Below are positions 1 through 8,280 of a stretch of DNA of 64,000 nucleotides, one piece after another. Source of the stretch: Kitasatospora cinereorecta (lineage in GTDB: Bacteria; Actinomycetota; Actinomycetes; Streptomycetales; Streptomycetaceae); assembly GCF_024172095.1 (NCBI RefSeq), contig NZ_JAMZDX010000003.1, forward strand, positions 1 through 64,000, written 5' to 3'. The notes under the pieces were generated by a model that searched no databases, had not been told where the DNA came from, and saw only the letters and a list, made by a program, of their open reading frames with translations. Position 1 is the stretch's first letter; each line of letters opens with the position of its first letter. The translations under genes were made by a program, and so were the position numbers.

Positions 1-503
1 ACAACCTCGACCACCTCGGCCCCGGCACCCGCAACGAGCCGGAGTGGCGGATCCCCGACCGCCGGGCCGCCTACCTGACCCGCGCGGTCGCCGCCCGGAT
101 CGGCCTGTGGGGCAACCACGCCTACGAGGCGGTGTACGCGACCACCTACGACGACGCCGAGGGCAGGACGCTCACCGGCGCCCACCGGTACACCCTGCGC
201 TTCGACGCCCCGCCGCCGGTGGACGCCTTCTGGTCGGTCACCATGTACGACGTCCCGGACTACCACCTGGTGGCCAATCCGGCCGACCGGTACTCGATCG
301 GCGACCGCACCCCCGGGCTGGTGTACGGCCCCGACGGCTCGCTCACCCTGGTGCTCCAGCACGAGCGGCCGGCCGACCCCGTCGAGGCGGCCAACTGGCT
401 GCCCACCCCCGCGGGCGAGTTCCGGCCGATGATCCGGCTCTACCAGCCGCAGCCCGCGGTGCTCGACGGGACGTACCGGCTGCCCCCGATCCAGCCGCGC
501 TGA
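1..503 (+). CDS. DUF1254/DUF1214 domain protein, C-terminal part (5' end outside window)
   Basis: The reading frame is already open at base 3 and runs to a TGA at 501-503, so only the last ~166 residues are present. They include the FWSVTMYD stretch followed by YSIGDR and a PxxPAGEF-type tail, which resemble the DUF1214 domain that usually follows DUF1254 in ~400-500-residue bacterial proteins. The function of the family is unknown. It is followed by a separate sigma-factor gene. The family call rests on motif memory rather than a search. Confidence 0.7.
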   Translation, partial: NLDHLGPGTRNEPEWRIPDRRAAYLTRAVAARIGLWGNHAYEAVYATTYDDAEGRTLTGAHRYTLRFDAPPPVDAFWSVTMYDVPDYHLVANPADRYSIGDRTPGLVYGPDGSLTLVLQHERPADPVEAANWLPTPAGEFRPMIRLYQPQPAVLDGTYRLPPIQPR

Positions 504-547
504 TCCTCGGTCGGCGACTCCCCACTGCCGCGCCCGCCCGCGCGGCT

Positions 548-574
548 GTAACAGTCCGCGTCCCCCATCGCGTC
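548..574 (+). promoter_or_regulatory. Possible ECF-type promoter before the SigE-family sigma gene
   Basis: GTAAC (548-552) is followed after 18 bases by CGTC (571-574). This resembles the AAC/CGTC pattern of many ECF sigma promoters, with a slightly long spacer. It lies about 37 bases before the sigma-factor start, so autoregulation is possible. The match is weak. Confidence 0.3.
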
Positions 575-610
575 ACATGGGTGACAACACGCGGAGCAAG
601 GGGGAGCACG

Positions 611-1153
611 GTGAAGACGGCTGGAGAGGCGGCCCTGAGCAGGGACGCGGAGTACCTGGAGTTCGCGGCCAACCGGACCGGCCACCTGTTCCGCTCCGCC
701 TGCCTGCTCACCGGCGGCGACACCCACTTGGCCGAGGACCTCGTCCAGGAGACCCTCGGCCGGATGTACGCCGTGTGGCGCCGCAGCGGACGGTTCTTCG
801 GCAGCCGCCGGATCGACAACCCGGCCGGATACGCCCAGGGCGTGCTGTACCGCGCCTTCATCACCCAGCGCCGACGCCGCAGCGCGAGCGAACGGCCCAC
901 CGGCGAACTGCCCGACCGCCCCGGCCCGGAGGCGGACAGCACCCTGCGCCTCACCCTGCTCCAGGCGCTCGCCCGACTCTCCCCGCGGGACCGCGCGGTG
1001 CTGGTGCTCCGCTACTGGGAGGACGTCAGCGTGGAGGAGACCGCCGGGATCCTGCGGTGCAGCTCCGGCGCCGTCCGCACCCAGACCTCCCGCGCGCTCG
1101 CCCGGCTGCGCGCCCTGCTCGGCGACGAACTGGCCGACCTCGTCGACCGCTGA
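611..1153 (+). CDS. SigE-family ECF RNA polymerase sigma factor
   Basis: A 180-residue sigma-70 factor of the short ECF (SigE-family) type. Region 2 is seen as the helix around HLAEDLVQETLGRMY, and region 4 around LSPRDRAVLVLRYWEDVSVE followed by a helix-turn-helix with SSGAVRTQTSRALARLR. The GTG start at 611 is chosen because AAGGGGGAG lies just upstream; longer openings of this frame run through unrelated upstream sequence. The next gene, 86 bases downstream on the same strand, codes for a single-pass membrane protein that probably partners it. The same sigma/membrane pair recurs at 17.1-18.6 kb. The regulon is unknown. Confidence 0.88.
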   Translation: MKTAGEAALSRDAEYLEFAANRTGHLFRSACLLTGGDTHLAEDLVQETLGRMYAVWRRSGRFFGSRRIDNPAGYAQGVLYRAFITQRRRRSASERPTGELPDRPGPEADSTLRLTLLQALARLSPRDRAVLVLRYWEDVSVEETAGILRCSSGAVRTQTSRALARLRALLGDELADLVDR

Positions 1154-1239
1154 CATCCGCTCCGAGCAGTTCACCCCAGAGCTTCACGTCAGACCTTCAC
1201 CCCACACTTCGCCCGAGACTGCAGAGACGGTGATCACGC

Positions 1240-2418
1240 ATGCCTGCACAGACCGGACCCGGCTTCGAGGAGGAACTCGTCCAGGTCTTCCGCGAGACCG
1301 GCGAGGCCTTCCACCCGGACCACGAACGGCTGGCCCTGGGCGGAGCCGTCCGCGGCCGCCGCCTGCGCCGCCGCCGACTGGCCGGTACCACCGGCGCGGC
1401 CCTCGCCTGCACCCTCGTCCTGACCGGCGGCCTTGTCGTCCTCGACCGGTCCCAGAGCGGTTCCGGCCGGACGGTCGGCCCCGCCGCGAGCGGTCCGGCG
1501 GCCCGGGAGGACCGCGACCTGGTGACCCTGCTCGCCGAGCGGCTGCCCGCCGGGACGGTCGTGCGCCGCTCGGAGGGCACCTCGTACGGTCCCGGCAGTG
1601 TGCCGGTCGCGTACCAGCGCGCCGAGCTCAGCATCGACGACGGGCACGGCGCCGGTCAGGTCCAACTGACCGTCAGCCGCAGGAGTGGCGGCGGGTCCGA
1701 TCCGGGCAAGATCCGCTGCCCGCAGTCCGACTCGCCGAAGGAGATCTGCACGAGCGTCACCCGGCCCGACGGTTCGATCCTGGTCAGCGCCGAGATCGCC
1801 CCGCCCGACAACGACCCGCTCCGCAGCCGCACGGTCAGCCTGCTCACCCCCGACGGCCTGGTGGTGGTGCTCGACGCCGCCAACTTTGCCGACTCCCAGA
1901 AGCAGGACATCACCCGTCCCGAGCCGGTGCTCACCCTCGACCAGTTGCAGGCCCTGGCCCTCGACCCGATCTGGCACGAGGTGCCGACCTCGGCGACGCA
2001 GGACGGTGTGACACCGTCCCCGGGCTTCGGATCGACGCCGATGGACCAGCTGCTGCCCTCCAGGCTGACCCGGCAATCGGGCGGTGGAACGGCCGCCGAC
2101 CGGACCGCCACCCTGACCGACGGCACCGCCACCGTGGTGGTCGCGGTTCAGCTGCAGCGGGCCGACGACGAGGTCCGGAAGCACTTCGCCGCCGCGCCCA
2201 CGCTCCCGGACGGGACCCGGATGCTGACCGTGGAGGCCCGGGCGGTGCCCGGATCCCAGGGCGCCACCGAGACGGTGGTGGACCTGCTGCGGCCGGACGG
2301 ACGGCGGGTTCGGGCGGCGGCCACCAACCCGGCGGGCGCGGACTCCGCGACGGCCGGGCGGGAGCCGCTGCTGACGGTCGACCAGCTGACCTCGCTGGCC
2401 GCCGGACTGATCAAGTAG
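1240..2418 (+). CDS. Single-pass membrane protein paired with the SigE-family sigma factor
   Basis: A 392-residue protein with a short cytoplasmic N-terminus of about 45 residues, an Arg-rich stretch (RGRRLRRRRLAG), one hydrophobic segment around residues 48-70 and a long polar outer part. It has no HX3CX2C zinc motif, so it is not a classical ZAS anti-sigma factor. Gene order and topology match the 17137-17928 product next to the other SigE-type sigma factor, which suggests a sigma-regulating or cell-surface partner role (inference). The outer domain belongs to no family I recognise. ATG start; it ends just before a convergent terminator. Confidence 0.72.
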   Translation: MPAQTGPGFEEELVQVFRETGEAFHPDHERLALGGAVRGRRLRRRRLAGTTGAALACTLVLTGGLVVLDRSQSGSGRTVGPAASGPAAREDRDLVTLLAERLPAGTVVRRSEGTSYGPGSVPVAYQRAELSIDDGHGAGQVQLTVSRRSGGGSDPGKIRCPQSDSPKEICTSVTRPDGSILVSAEIAPPDNDPLRSRTVSLLTPDGLVVVLDAANFADSQKQDITRPEPVLTLDQLQALALDPIWHEVPTSATQDGVTPSPGFGSTPMDQLLPSRLTRQSGGGTAADRTATLTDGTATVVVAVQLQRADDEVRKHFAAAPTLPDGTRMLTVEARAVPGSQGATETVVDLLRPDGRRVRAAATNPAGADSATAGREPLLTVDQLTSLAAGLIK

Positions 2419-2422
2419 GGCT

Positions 2423-2474
2423 GCTGCCGGGAGCCGGCGCGGGGACGGGAGTCCCTGCGCCGACTCCCGGCAGC
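2423..2474. terminator. Bidirectional terminator hairpin
   Basis: GCTGCCGGGAG (2423-2433) pairs with CTCCCGGCAGC (2464-2474), and an inner GGCGC/GCGCC pair strengthens the structure. It fills the gap between two convergent genes. Confidence 0.65.
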
Positions 2475-2479
2475 GGTTG

Positions 2480-4330
2480 TCAGGACGGCTGTCCGGCGGG
2501 CTGCGGTGCGGGGGCGTTGCCCGCGGCGGGGCCCGAACCGGTGCCGGACGCGGGTGGCGACGAATGCGCGGGTGCCGGCGTGGACGTCGGGGTGGACGTC
2601 GGCGTGTGCGTCGGGGTGGGTGTCGGGGTCGGACTCGGAGTGGACGGCGGCGGAGTAGGTGGCGGTGCAGGAGTCGACGGGTCGGTGGTCGGCGAGGACG
2701 GGCCCGGCGCGGGGTCGCTCGGCGATCCGGTGCCGCCGCGGTGGACCGGGCCGCCCTCCAGGGTGACCACCGCCTCCGACGGCGGCAGGGCGATCCGGGC
2801 CGTCCAGTGACCCTCGGGGGCACGGGCCTCGTCGACCGTCACGGTGACGGTGAGCCGCTGGCCGGGCGCGAGGGTGCCCGAGTCGCGGCTGAGCCGCAGC
2901 CAGTCGACGTCCGGAACGGCGTGCCAGGCGATCGCCGTGCCGCCGGTGTTGGTCAGCGTGATCACCGTGCGGTTGCCGTACTCGCCCGCCTCGACGGTCA
3001 GCTGCCCGGGGGCGGCGGGTACGGCGGGGGCGCCCTGGCCGGGGACGCCCTGGCCGGGGTCGGACGGGCGGGCCGGGCCGACCGGCACCGCGGCGAGCAC
3101 CGGACTGGTCAGCCGCGCCGCTCCGCGCGAGGGGACCGGGACCAGCGGCCCCTGCACCGGAGGCAGTGACGTTTCTGCAGCGCTCGCGCCCACCAACTGC
3201 AGGGCCTCGGCCGGCGGGGTCACTCCGCCGGCGTCCGGGGCCTGCTCGGCCGGACGCTGTTCCGTCCCGTTCGACGCCCCGTCCACCCGTACCGAGGAGA
3301 CCGGGGCCGCCGCGCTTGCCCCGCCGCCCTCCCGGTGCGCTCCCCAGAGCGCCACCACCGGTGCGGTCAGCACCGCCGCCAGCACCCCGGTGGTCACCAC
3401 CCGCTGGCGCAGTGCGGCCGACCGGCTGTTCGACGGCGCCCGGTGCCGGGGGAAGCCCTGCTGGTCGAACCGCGGCGCCTCCGCGCCCGACCCGTCGGCC
3501 GCGAGCCCGCCCGCGAACCCGGGCGCGGCGCGCCGACCGGCCGCCGCCCCGGCCAGGAACGCCGCCCCGGCCGTGCCGTTCGGCAGTTGCGCCGCCGTCC
3601 CGCCGATCCGGACCGTCAGCGGCGCGGGCAGCAGCGGCAGGCCCGGCAGACCGGCCAGCCCCGAACCCAGCTCGTCGGCCACCCGTTCGGCGGTGCCCCG
3701 GCAGGTCGGACAGGTCACCACGTGCCCGACCAGCTCCCGCCGCAGCGCCGGACCCAGCACCCAGCCCCGCCAGCTCTCCGCGCCCACCCCGCCGAGCCGG
3801 GCCAGCTCCGGACAGCTGCCCACGCCCAGCACCAGCAGCGCCGTACGCGTCCGGCCGACCTCGGCGCCGGCCGCGTCCAGCAGTGTCGCGGCGGACTCCG
3901 GCGGCACGCCGAGCACGGCCGCGACCTCCTCGACCGAGAGCCGGTGCCGCACCGCCAGCTCCAGCACCTCGCGCTGCTCCGGATCCGTGCCGGCCGCCTC
4001 CGGCCAGGCCAGCGAGGCCAGTTCGTCCCGCCGCTCGGCCGCCCGAACGGCGCTCACCGGAGCGGACGGGCCCACCCCGCCGGCCAGCCGGGTCAGGCAG
4101 CAGTGCCGCGCCAGCGCGTACAGCCAGGCCCGCAGCAGCCCGGGGTCGGCGAGGCGGTCGCCGTGGCGCAGGGCGAGGTCGCGGACCTCGGCGACGGCGG
4201 CGACCGCGGTGTCGTGTTCGCAGAGCACGGAGAGGCAGTAGGTGAACAGCCCGTCGACTGCGCGGCCGTAGGCCGGCAGGACGGGTGAGTCACCGGCGCA
4301 GCTCGTGGGGGAGGCAAGCCTGGTTGTCAC
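2480..4330 (-). CDS. Sigma-like / zinc anti-sigma-like / membrane / BACON-like fusion protein
   Basis: A 616-residue protein. Residues 25-80 resemble sigma region 2 (RAWLYALARHCC) and 118-160 resemble region 4 with a helix-turn-helix (LSVEEVAAVLGVPPES). Residues 203-210 read HVVTCPTC, an exact HX3CX2C zinc anti-sigma signature. A membrane helix lies at about 311-331. Outside it are a beta-rich segment (~445-540, including NTGGTAIAWHAV and GTLAPGQRLTVTVTV) like a BACON/Ig-type domain, and a Pro/Thr-rich tail of roughly 60 residues. GTG at 4330 is chosen because the frame upstream runs into the heptamer repeat. Role inferred: a membrane-tethered regulator that may sense the cell surface. It could be a degenerate sigma factor rather than an active one. 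Confidence 0.7.
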   Translation of the reverse strand: MTTRLASPTSCAGDSPVLPAYGRAVDGLFTYCLSVLCEHDTAVAAVAEVRDLALRHGDRLADPGLLRAWLYALARHCCLTRLAGGVGPSAPVSAVRAAERRDELASLAWPEAAGTDPEQREVLELAVRHRLSVEEVAAVLGVPPESAATLLDAAGAEVGRTRTALLVLGVGSCPELARLGGVGAESWRGWVLGPALRRELVGHVVTCPTCRGTAERVADELGSGLAGLPGLPLLPAPLTVRIGGTAAQLPNGTAGAAFLAGAAAGRRAAPGFAGGLAADGSGAEAPRFDQQGFPRHRAPSNSRSAALRQRVVTTGVLAAVLTAPVVALWGAHREGGGASAAAPVSSVRVDGASNGTEQRPAEQAPDAGGVTPPAEALQLVGASAAETSLPPVQGPLVPVPSRGAARLTSPVLAAVPVGPARPSDPGQGVPGQGAPAVPAAPGQLTVEAGEYGNRTVITLTNTGGTAIAWHAVPDVDWLRLSRDSGTLAPGQRLTVTVTVDEARAPEGHWTARIALPPSEAVVTLEGGPVHRGGTGSPSDPAPGPSSPTTDPSTPAPPPTPPPSTPSPTPTPTPTHTPTSTPTSTPAPAHSSPPASGTGSGPAAGNAPAPQPAGQPS

Positions 4331-4443
4331 GTTCCTGACGGTAGAGAGCGGACGGCGCCCGCCCGGGTGGTTTCGGGGGCTTGTACTTCTTTCGGGTAAC
4401 ACCACCGTCCTCCCGTCCCGGTGGAGCGCGGGTCGGGCACCAT

Positions 4444-4588
4444 GCCGCTCGCCGCTCGCCGCTCGCCGCTCGCCGCTCGCCGCTCGCCGCTCGCCGCTCG
4501 GCTCGCCGCTCGCCGCTCGCCGCTCGCCGCTCGCCGCTCGCCGCTCGCCGCTCGCCGCTCGCCGCTCGCCGCTCGCCGCTCGCCGCTC
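4444..4588. repeat. GCCGCTC heptamer tandem array (20 full units plus one truncated)
   Basis: Eight perfect GCCGCTC units run from 4444 to 4499, then a 5-base unit GGCTC (4500-4504, two C missing), then twelve perfect units from 4505 to 4588. The array sits in the 311-base gap between two divergent genes, ending 53 bases before radA. The 7-base unit is not a multiple of three, and all frames stay open through it, so neighbouring genes can look artificially long. Unit number may vary by slippage. Confidence 0.95.
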
Positions 4589-4628
4589 GCCGCCGCCGCG
4601 CTCGGGCCGGGTTGTCGGACCCACCCGC

Positions 4629-4634
4629 TACGGT
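4629..4634 (+). promoter_or_regulatory. -10 box TACGGT, leaderless radA start
   Basis: TACGGT is followed by exactly 7 bases and then ATG at 4642. There is no Shine-Dalgarno sequence, as expected for an mRNA that begins at the start codon. Confidence 0.6.
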
Positions 4635-4641
4635 TGGCCGC

Positions 4642-6162
4642 ATGGCTGCCCGTACCAAGACCACCGCCAAGCCGCGCCCGGCGTACCGCTGCACCGAGTG
4701 CGGCAACCAGCTGCCCAAGTGGGTCGGCCGCTGCCCGGAGTGCAACGCCTGGGGCACGGTGGAGGAGTACGGCGCGGTGCCGATCCGGACCACGGCGGCC
4801 GGGCCGGTCAGCTCGCCGGCGAAGCCGATCGGGCAGGTCGACGGGCAGGTGGCCACCGCCCGCACCACCGGCGTGCCGGAGCTGGACCGGGTGCTCGGCG
4901 GCGGCCTGGTGCCGGGCGCGGTGGTGCTGCTGGCGGGCGAGCCGGGCGTCGGCAAGTCCACCCTGCTGCTGGACGTGGCGGCCAAGGCGGCGTCCGAGCG
5001 GCACCGCACGCTGTACGTCACCGGCGAGGAGTCGGCCGGGCAGGTCAAGATGCGGGCGGACCGGATCAACGCCCTCTCCGACCACCTCTACCTGGCGGCC
5101 GAGTCGGACCTCGGCGCCGTCCTCGGCCACATCGAGGCGGTCAACCCCGGCCTGCTGATCCTGGACTCGGTGCAGACCATCGCCTCCGCCGAACTGGACG
5201 GCGCTCCCGGTGGTCCGGCCCAGGTCCGCGAGGTGGCGGGCGCGCTGATCCGCGCCTCCAAGGAGCGCGGCATGGCCACCCTGCTGGTCGGCCACGTCAC
5301 CAAGGACGGCCAGATCGCGGGCCCCCGCCTGCTGGAGCACCTGGTCGACGTGGTGCTCTCCTTCGAGGGCGACCGCCATGCCCGGCTGCGGATCATCCGC
5401 GGCGTCAAGAACCGGTACGGCGCCACCGACGAGGTGGGCTGCTTCGAGCTGCACGACGAGGGCATCGAGGGCCTGGCCGACCCGTCCGGCCTGTTCCTGA
5501 CCCGGCGCGCCAAGCCGGTGCCCGGCACCTGCCTGACCGTCACCCTGGAAGGCCGCCGACCGCTGGTCGCCGAGGTGCAGGCGCTGATGGTCGACTCGCA
5601 GATCCCCTCCCCGCGGCGGACCACGTCGGGCCTGGAGTCGCCGCGGATCGCGATGATCCTGGCGGTGGTCGAGCGGCACGGCGGCGTGAAGCTCGGCAAG
5701 CAGGACATCTACACCGCCACGGTCGGCGGCGTGCGGCTCAGTGAGCCCTCGGCCGACCTGGCCATCGCGCTGGCCGTGGCCAGCTCCTCCTCCGACACGC
5801 CGCTGCCGAGCAACCTGGTGGCGATCGGCGAGGTCGGGCTGGCCGGCGAGGTGCGGCGGGTCACCGGTGTGCAGCGCCGGCTCGCCGAGGCCCACCGGCT
5901 GGGCTTCACCCACGCGCTCGTCCCGCCGGACCCCGGCAAGGTGCCGCCGGGCATGAAGGTGGTCGAGGTGGCGGACATCGGCGAGGCGCTGCGGGCGATC
6001 CCCGGTCGTCGGCGGGGTCCGGCGAAGCCCCGGGGCGAGGCCGCTCCGGCTCCCCGGCAGGCCGCCGGAGCCCCCCGGCAGGGGGCCGAGGCGCCCGTTC
6101 CGGCCTACCCGGACGAGCTCATGGCGGGCTGGGAACCGGTCGACTCGGACGAACTCGGCTGA
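4642..6162 (+). CDS. radA: DNA repair protein RadA
   Basis: A 506-residue RecA-like branch-migration ATPase that helps process recombination intermediates. Domains in order: a C4 zinc finger (Cys17, Cys20, Cys31, Cys34), a RecA-like core with Walker A GEPGVGKST (99-107), the RadA-specific KNRYG motif (256-260), and a C-terminal Lon-protease-like domain (PSADLAIALAVASS region). A short Pro/Ala-rich tail extends beyond it. The start is set by the zinc finger and the leaderless -10 box. It is followed by disA, the usual order in actinomycetes and many Firmicutes; DisA and RadA are known partners in Bacillus. Confidence 0.96.
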   Translation: MAARTKTTAKPRPAYRCTECGNQLPKWVGRCPECNAWGTVEEYGAVPIRTTAAGPVSSPAKPIGQVDGQVATARTTGVPELDRVLGGGLVPGAVVLLAGEPGVGKSTLLLDVAAKAASERHRTLYVTGEESAGQVKMRADRINALSDHLYLAAESDLGAVLGHIEAVNPGLLILDSVQTIASAELDGAPGGPAQVREVAGALIRASKERGMATLLVGHVTKDGQIAGPRLLEHLVDVVLSFEGDRHARLRIIRGVKNRYGATDEVGCFELHDEGIEGLADPSGLFLTRRAKPVPGTCLTVTLEGRRPLVAEVQALMVDSQIPSPRRTTSGLESPRIAMILAVVERHGGVKLGKQDIYTATVGGVRLSEPSADLAIALAVASSSSDTPLPSNLVAIGEVGLAGEVRRVTGVQRRLAEAHRLGFTHALVPPDPGKVPPGMKVVEVADIGEALRAIPGRRRGPAKPRGEAAPAPRQAAGAPRQGAEAPVPAYPDELMAGWEPVDSDELG

Positions 6163-6189
6163 CTCACACCCCGTTATTGCCGCACGCAG

Positions 6190-6209
6190 TTAGACTTTGC
6201 CCTGTCTAA
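6190..6209. promoter_or_regulatory. Inverted repeat TTAGAC-N8-GTCTAA before disA
   Basis: TTAGAC (6190-6195) and GTCTAA (6204-6209) are perfect inverted arms around an 8-base spacer. They lie about 78 bases before the disA start in the only gap between radA and disA. It could be an operator or part of a disA promoter; no known regulator is recognised. Confidence 0.4.
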
Positions 6210-6286
6210 TTGGCATCGAGTGCAGTAACGAAGAGAGAGACCGTCGGGCGCCGCGCCACACGGTCCGGGTCGGCCGGAGGAGTCAC

Positions 6287-7393
6287 GTGGCAGCCAGCGA
6301 CCGGGCGGACAAGTCCTCCCGCGAGGAGGCCCTGCTGCGGGCTTCCCTCAGTGCCATCGCGCCGGGCACGGCACTTCGGGACGGTCTGGAGCGGGTGCTC
6401 CGGGCCAACACCGGCGGCCTGATCGTGCTCGGCTTCGACAAGAGCGTCGACTCGCTGTGCACCGGCGGCTTCGTACTGGACGTCGAGTTCACCGCCACCC
6501 GGCTGCGTGAGCTGTGCAAGCTGGACGGCGCCGTGGTGCTGGACAAGGACATCACCAAGATCGTCCGGGCCGGTGTCCACCTGATGCCCGACGCGACCAT
6601 CCCCACCGACGAGACCGGCACTCGCCACCGCACCGCCGAACGGGTCAACCGCCAGACCGGATTCCCGGTCGTCGCCGTCTCGCACTCGATGCGGCTGATC
6701 GCCATGTACGTCAACGGGACGCGACGGGTCCTGGAGGACTCCACCACCGTCCTCTCCCGTGCCAACCAGGCCCTCGCCACCCTGGAGCGCTACAAGCTCC
6801 GACTCGACGAGGTCGCCGGCACGCTCTCGGCGCTGGAGATCGAGGACCTGGTCACCGTCCGGGACGTCTCGGCCGTGGTGCAGCGCCTGGAGATGGTCCG
6901 GCTGATCGCCGCCGAGATCGCCGGGTACGTGCTGGAACTCGGTACCGACGGCCGCCTGCTCTCGCTGCAGCTCGACGAGCTCATCGCCGGCGTGGAGCCG
7001 GAGCGCGAACTCGTCGCCCGGGACTACTTCCCGGAACGGGCCGCCAAGAAGGGCCGCACCGTCACCGAGGTGCTGGCCGACCTGGAGGCCCTCACCCACG
7101 CCGAACTGCTCGACCTGCAGACGGTCGCCAAGGCGCTCGGCTACTCCGGCTCGCCCGAGTCGCTGGACTCCGCCGTCTCGCCGCGCGGCTACCGGCTGCT
7201 GGCCAAGGTGCCGCGGCTGCCCAACACCGTCATCGAGCGGCTGGTCGAGCACTTCGGCGGACTGCAGAAGCTGCTCGCCGCCTCGATCGACGATCTGCAG
7301 ACCGTCGAGGGCGTCGGCGAGACCCGGGCCCGCTCGGTGCGTGAGGGGCTGTCGCGGCTCGCAGAATCGTCCATCCTCGAGCGCTACGTCTGA
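6287..7393 (+). CDS. disA: DNA integrity scanning diadenylate cyclase DisA
   Basis: A 368-residue enzyme that condenses two ATP into c-di-AMP. The N-terminal DAC domain carries the DGAVVLDKD motif and the GTRHRTAERV motif (RHR) needed for catalysis. A helical spine follows, then a C-terminal helix-hairpin-helix DNA-binding domain (LQTVEGVGETRARSVREGL). The GTG at 6287 is chosen because GGAGGAG lies 6-12 bases upstream. Length matches family members (about 350-375). c-di-AMP controls potassium and osmotic balance in Streptomyces (established). It ends at a convergent terminator. Confidence 0.96.
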   Translation: MAASDRADKSSREEALLRASLSAIAPGTALRDGLERVLRANTGGLIVLGFDKSVDSLCTGGFVLDVEFTATRLRELCKLDGAVVLDKDITKIVRAGVHLMPDATIPTDETGTRHRTAERVNRQTGFPVVAVSHSMRLIAMYVNGTRRVLEDSTTVLSRANQALATLERYKLRLDEVAGTLSALEIEDLVTVRDVSAVVQRLEMVRLIAAEIAGYVLELGTDGRLLSLQLDELIAGVEPERELVARDYFPERAAKKGRTVTEVLADLEALTHAELLDLQTVAKALGYSGSPESLDSAVSPRGYRLLAKVPRLPNTVIERLVEHFGGLQKLLAASIDDLQTVEGVGETRARSVREGLSRLAESSILERYV

Positions 7394-7436
7394 CAGCTTC
7401 TCTCTGATCTTGGGTGGTGAACCCGGACTGCGGGGT

Positions 7437-7467
7437 GGGCCCGGTCGCCGTCGTCGGCGCCGGGCCC
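7437..7467. terminator. Bidirectional terminator between disA and the ArsR-like gene
   Basis: GGGCCCGG (7437-7444) and CGCCG (7446-7450) pair with CGGCG (7455-7459) and CCGGGCCC (7460-7467): a 13-bp stem with one bulged T and a TCGT loop, between convergent genes. Confidence 0.6.
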
Positions 7468-7537
7468 GTCGTCGTTCCTGCCGGGTGCGAGGTCGCCTCG
7501 GCCGCTGTGCCGGCGCTCGCTCCCGATGTTCCTGCTG

Positions 7538-8158
7538 CTACTGCTGTTCGGCGCCGTTGGCGGGCCTGAGCGCGTAGAGCAGGGCGACGAGTGTGATGTC
7601 GACGGCGTCCTCGTCGGTGGAGTCCGGCTCCTCGGCCAGCTCGTCCAGCAGGCTGTCCAGCTGGTTGCGCAGCCGGACCACGCGCTCCGGGCGGACCCGC
7701 TTGGTGAAGTGGGCGAACTTGCCGGGGGACCGGGTGCCGTCCTGGCGGGTGGCCATGTCGAGGCGGCCGGACCGGAAGTGGCCCTGGAAGTCGGAACGGA
7801 TCATGTCGAGCGCTGCGAGCATCGCGCCGAGGGCCTCCGGCCGGTCCTGTCCGTCGTCGTCCGCGAAGACGTCGGGGGACAGGCGCAGGGAGTGCTGAGC
7901 CGCGAGGTAGCGGCTCTCCACGATGCCGGAGACCAGCCGGGTCTCCGCGACCAGGATCAGGGCGCACTGCTCCAGCTGCTTGATGTGCCGGTACAGCTTG
8001 GTGGGCGCCTCGCCGAGGTCGGCCGCGATCTCCTTCACCGAGAGCGGCTCCGGGTCGCGCCTCATCAGAGCGGTGAGGATCGCCAGCCGTAGCGGGTCCG
8101 CCAGTGCCTTCAGCGTCGCGACGTCCCTGACCTCGCGCTCTTTTGCCTGCTCAACCAT
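7538..8158 (-). CDS. ArsR-like winged-helix transcriptional regulator
   Basis: A 206-residue protein with an N-terminal winged helix-turn-helix of the ArsR/HTH_20 kind (ALADPLRLAILTALMR, then LSVKEIAADLGEAPTKLYRH). The longer C-terminal part, about 120 residues, is a probable ligand or dimer domain with no visible metal-binding Cys cluster. It is divergent from the MFS gene at 8281 and separated by a repeat cluster that looks like its operator, so it probably represses the transporter and itself (inference). The ATG at 8158 is the first possible start. Confidence 0.85.
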   Translation of the reverse strand: MVEQAKEREVRDVATLKALADPLRLAILTALMRRDPEPLSVKEIAADLGEAPTKLYRHIKQLEQCALILVAETRLVSGIVESRYLAAQHSLRLSPDVFADDDGQDRPEALGAMLAALDMIRSDFQGHFRSGRLDMATRQDGTRSPGKFAHFTKRVRPERVVRLRNQLDSLLDELAEEPDSTDEDAVDITLVALLYALRPANGAEQQ

Positions 8159-8195
8159 GTTCTCAACTTCTCATAACGTTCAACGCTTGCGCAAT

Positions 8196-8269
8196 CATTC
8201 GCGATGCTGCCATCATTCACGAAGACGTGAATGGTTGCGAAGGGGTGACCATCGGTGTCTTCGTGAATG
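8196..8269. promoter_or_regulatory. Operator cluster: CATTCRC motifs between regulator and MFS genes
   Basis: CATTCGC (8196-8202), CATTCAC (8214-8220), GTGAATG (8227-8233) and GTGAATG (8263-8269) are four copies of one motif in both orientations. CATTCAC-N6-GTGAATG (8214-8233) is a perfect inverted repeat. The longer 13-base CATTCACGAAGAC (8214-8226) recurs inverted at 8257-8269. Placement in the divergent gap suggests binding of the adjacent ArsR-like protein. Confidence 0.6.
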
Positions 8270-8280
8270 GGGTGGGCGAG

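Noticed and set aside
4444..4588. CRISPR array
   Set aside because: Units are 7 bases and directly abutting, with no spacers and no cas genes.
4331..4641. Coding extensions of the fusion-protein, radA and other frames through the heptamer array
   Set aside because: The repeat leaves every frame open and encodes only monotonous Ala/Arg/Ser/Pro-type peptides; start signals and conserved domains lie outside it.
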